This document shows positions 62,513 to 64,000 of a stretch of 64,000 bases of DNA, one piece after another. Within the stretch, counting starts at the first letter, position 1. Each line of letters begins with the position of its first letter. Source of the DNA: Batrachochytrium dendrobatidis JAM81 (Eukaryota; Chytridiomycota; Chytridiomycetes; Rhizophydiales); NCBI RefSeq assembly GCF_000203795.2, contig NW_006281099.1:1987774-2051773 (forward strand). The letters are read 5' to 3'. The position numbers were made by a program, and so were the translations under genes. The notes beneath the pieces were generated by a model. That model was not told where the DNA came from. It did no database searches and was given only the letters and a program-made list of their open reading frames with translations.

Positions 62513-64000
62513 TGGATATCAGTGGTATATTCAGTAAAGTCAGAGGCCATGCGTCTTCTGGACTGGAAAATCAACGCCAGGTATAATCATGTTTTTTATA
62601 TTCCATATATTCCAATGTATATCCGATTGCTTATTTGGATTTAATGTCTTTTAGGTTGCTGTTCTCCTTGCTGCTATCGAACAAACAATCCAAGAACAAA
62701 ATGAACCACTAGTTCCACTTGCCTACTTTGGTGCTTTGGTAATCAATTTGAATCTACCGGTTCAAGTTTATATTCCAGACTAATTTTTGGAAAATCTTTA
62801 TTTGAATTAGATGACAGTGGTGGATCAGCAACAAAAGTCATTGGATAGCATTGATGGAGATAGCGATTCGGCTCATATTTTAACTGCTTCTATGTATTTG
62901 CTTGCCATGGTTTTTCCCAAGTAGGTGACTGATCATTAGCATACCAACGTTGCTCAGTATCAAACTAATACTTGGTCAATATTTAGAATTCCCACCAATG
63001 TACTTCGCTTAAAATTCTCTCAAATTGCTGATGCTCTTGTTGGATTATTGGAGTCTCAGGATGATCAAGCACCACTTGTTCGCTCTGTATGTATATTTCT
63101 CCATAATTCAAAACGCTGGTATATTTTGAACCCAATCATCTAACTACTGACCAATATATAATTCTAGACGATTGCGTGTCTTGAATATTTGCTCTGTGCA
63201 CAGGATAATACTATGTGGACTTCAAACGATACTTGCAAACGCATCTTTGAAAACTTGTTGTTTTTGACAATCGACGCTCGACCCAAAGTTCGACGTGTTG
63301 CAGCAGATGTGGTGCGTAAACTGATTCAATCAGTCCATTCACCAGCCATGTACCATCCTGCTACTTGTCGTACAATTGAATTCTGCACTCAGCTGTTGGC
63401 TGAATTCCTTGAATCATCCACAGGATTCGGGTCCTCAAAGGCTGCCACTGAGCGATCTGAGGCAGAGGAAAAAGTCTTGTCTGCATTTATGTTTCTAAAA
63501 TCAGCCGTTCCGGTATTTGCTTCTCAGGCAAATGCAGACAAAGTCTATCAAAAATTAGATAAACTGTGCGTTGCTTTATTGGCTATTCCTGCCAAATCGT
63601 CAAGCGTCGGAAACATTGTGCTCACTCAGTGGGTGTTTCAAATATTTGATGCACTTCTAGGAGGCATTTCTGAAGAATCAGACGGCGAGATGAGCAAATC
63701 TCATACTACACTAGGTCTGCCTCTTTTAATCATGGTCGTAAAACGTTTATTGGAACTTTCTCCTTATGAGAATGATGCAGCACTGACACCTGCATGGCTC
63801 AATATAATTGCTGATGGATTTCAATGTTTGTCTGATACTGTATGTGATTACGAACTAAATGCTGATAAAAACACGGATCCTGTCTTGATCGAATTCTGCT
63901 CTTTGGAATATCCCGAGCTTGTCTCAACTTTGTTCAATCGCATCTTTTCATCTATGCTTGGTGGATCTGCAGTTAAACCTGCTATTTTGCAACGCGCTAC
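62513..64000 (+). CDS. RRP12: Ribosome biogenesis protein RRP12 (3' end outside window)
   Basis: HEAT-repeat protein needed for export and maturation of pre-ribosomal subunits. From ATG 62513 (MDISGIFSKVRGHASSGLEN) the exons join through VAVLLAAIEQTIQEQN, MTVVDQQQKSLDSIDGDS, KIPTNVLRLKFSQIADALVG and STIACLEYLLCAQDNTMW. A long last visible exon contains FLTIDARPKVRRVAADVVRK and onward HEAT helices. The DARPKVRRxAxxxV segment is typical of RRP12. The coding sequence runs off the right edge. The short intron after each early exon is GT-AG. The N-terminal region before the HEAT array is short, consistent with family members whose conserved part begins early. Confidence 0.8.

Overview
The window is nuclear DNA from a compact, AT-rich, intron-rich fungal genome. 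Many short introns (about 50-110 bp, mostly GT-AG) interrupt the genes. Most genes are ordinary eukaryotic housekeeping genes, and nothing bacterial or viral was recognised. A CEP192/SPD-2-type centrosomal protein and a possible ciliary (ZBBX-like) protein sit beside fungal Cdc14 (SIN pathway), Pho80-like cyclin, Rib2/Pus9 and NAM9 genes. That mix suggests a zoosporic, flagellated fungus, i.e. a chytrid. The small lineage-specific secreted proteins would suit a Batrachochytrium-like chytrid, but that assignment is inference.

Layout. 1-10 kb: 3' part of APC subunit CDC16 (+), SIN component cdc14 (+), a UPF0739/C1orf74-like gene (-) and a long CEP192-like gene (+). 10-20 kb: a repeat-bearing gap, an unrecognised helical protein (-), a glycine-rich RRM protein (-), a Rib2/Pus9 tRNA pseudouridine synthase (-), ubiquitin-eS31 (-), a gap with a candidate element, a four-helix membrane protein (-) and a poorly resolved secreted or membrane gene (-). 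20-31 kb: a SNAPC4-like Myb protein (+), a Gln-rich protein (-), mitoribosomal uS4m/NAM9 (-) and a protein with three degenerate dsRNA-binding folds (+). 30-43.9 kb: ECD/SGT1 (-), a ZBBX-like protein (+), glycyl-tRNA synthetase (+), a gene-poor stretch, a single-LIM protein (+) and a PDK1-type kinase (+). 44-50 kb: an accessory segment with three small secreted proteins, low-complexity DNA, a 59% GC islet and a multi-span membrane protein. 50-64 kb: a Pho80-like cyclin (-), mitochondrial MSH1 (+), 2-oxoglutarate dehydrogenase E1 (-), mitoribosomal uS10m (-) and the 5' part of RRP12 (+).

Functional themes. Several unlinked genes serve mitochondria: uS4m, uS10m, MSH1, OGDH E1 and a glycyl-tRNA synthetase with a spliced-in presequence. 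Others serve RNA and ribosome biology (eS31, RRP12, Pus9, SNAPC4) and cell-cycle or centrosome function (CDC16, Cdc14, cyclin, CEP192-like). There are no operons; neighbours are often divergent or convergent with only 70-200 bp between them.

The least expected signal is a set of short non-coding dispersed repeats with related ends. One 355-bp copy has 21-bp terminal inverted repeats and ends 10 bp before the glycyl-tRNA synthetase start codon. Another lies in an ECD intron and shares a 157-bp block (96% identity, inverted) with a copy upstream of the dsRBD gene. Other points are a GC-AG intron just after the MSH1 Walker A motif, a roughly 100-residue insertion near the OGDH C terminus, and a perfect 26-bp palindrome in an intron. 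All gene models were spliced by eye.
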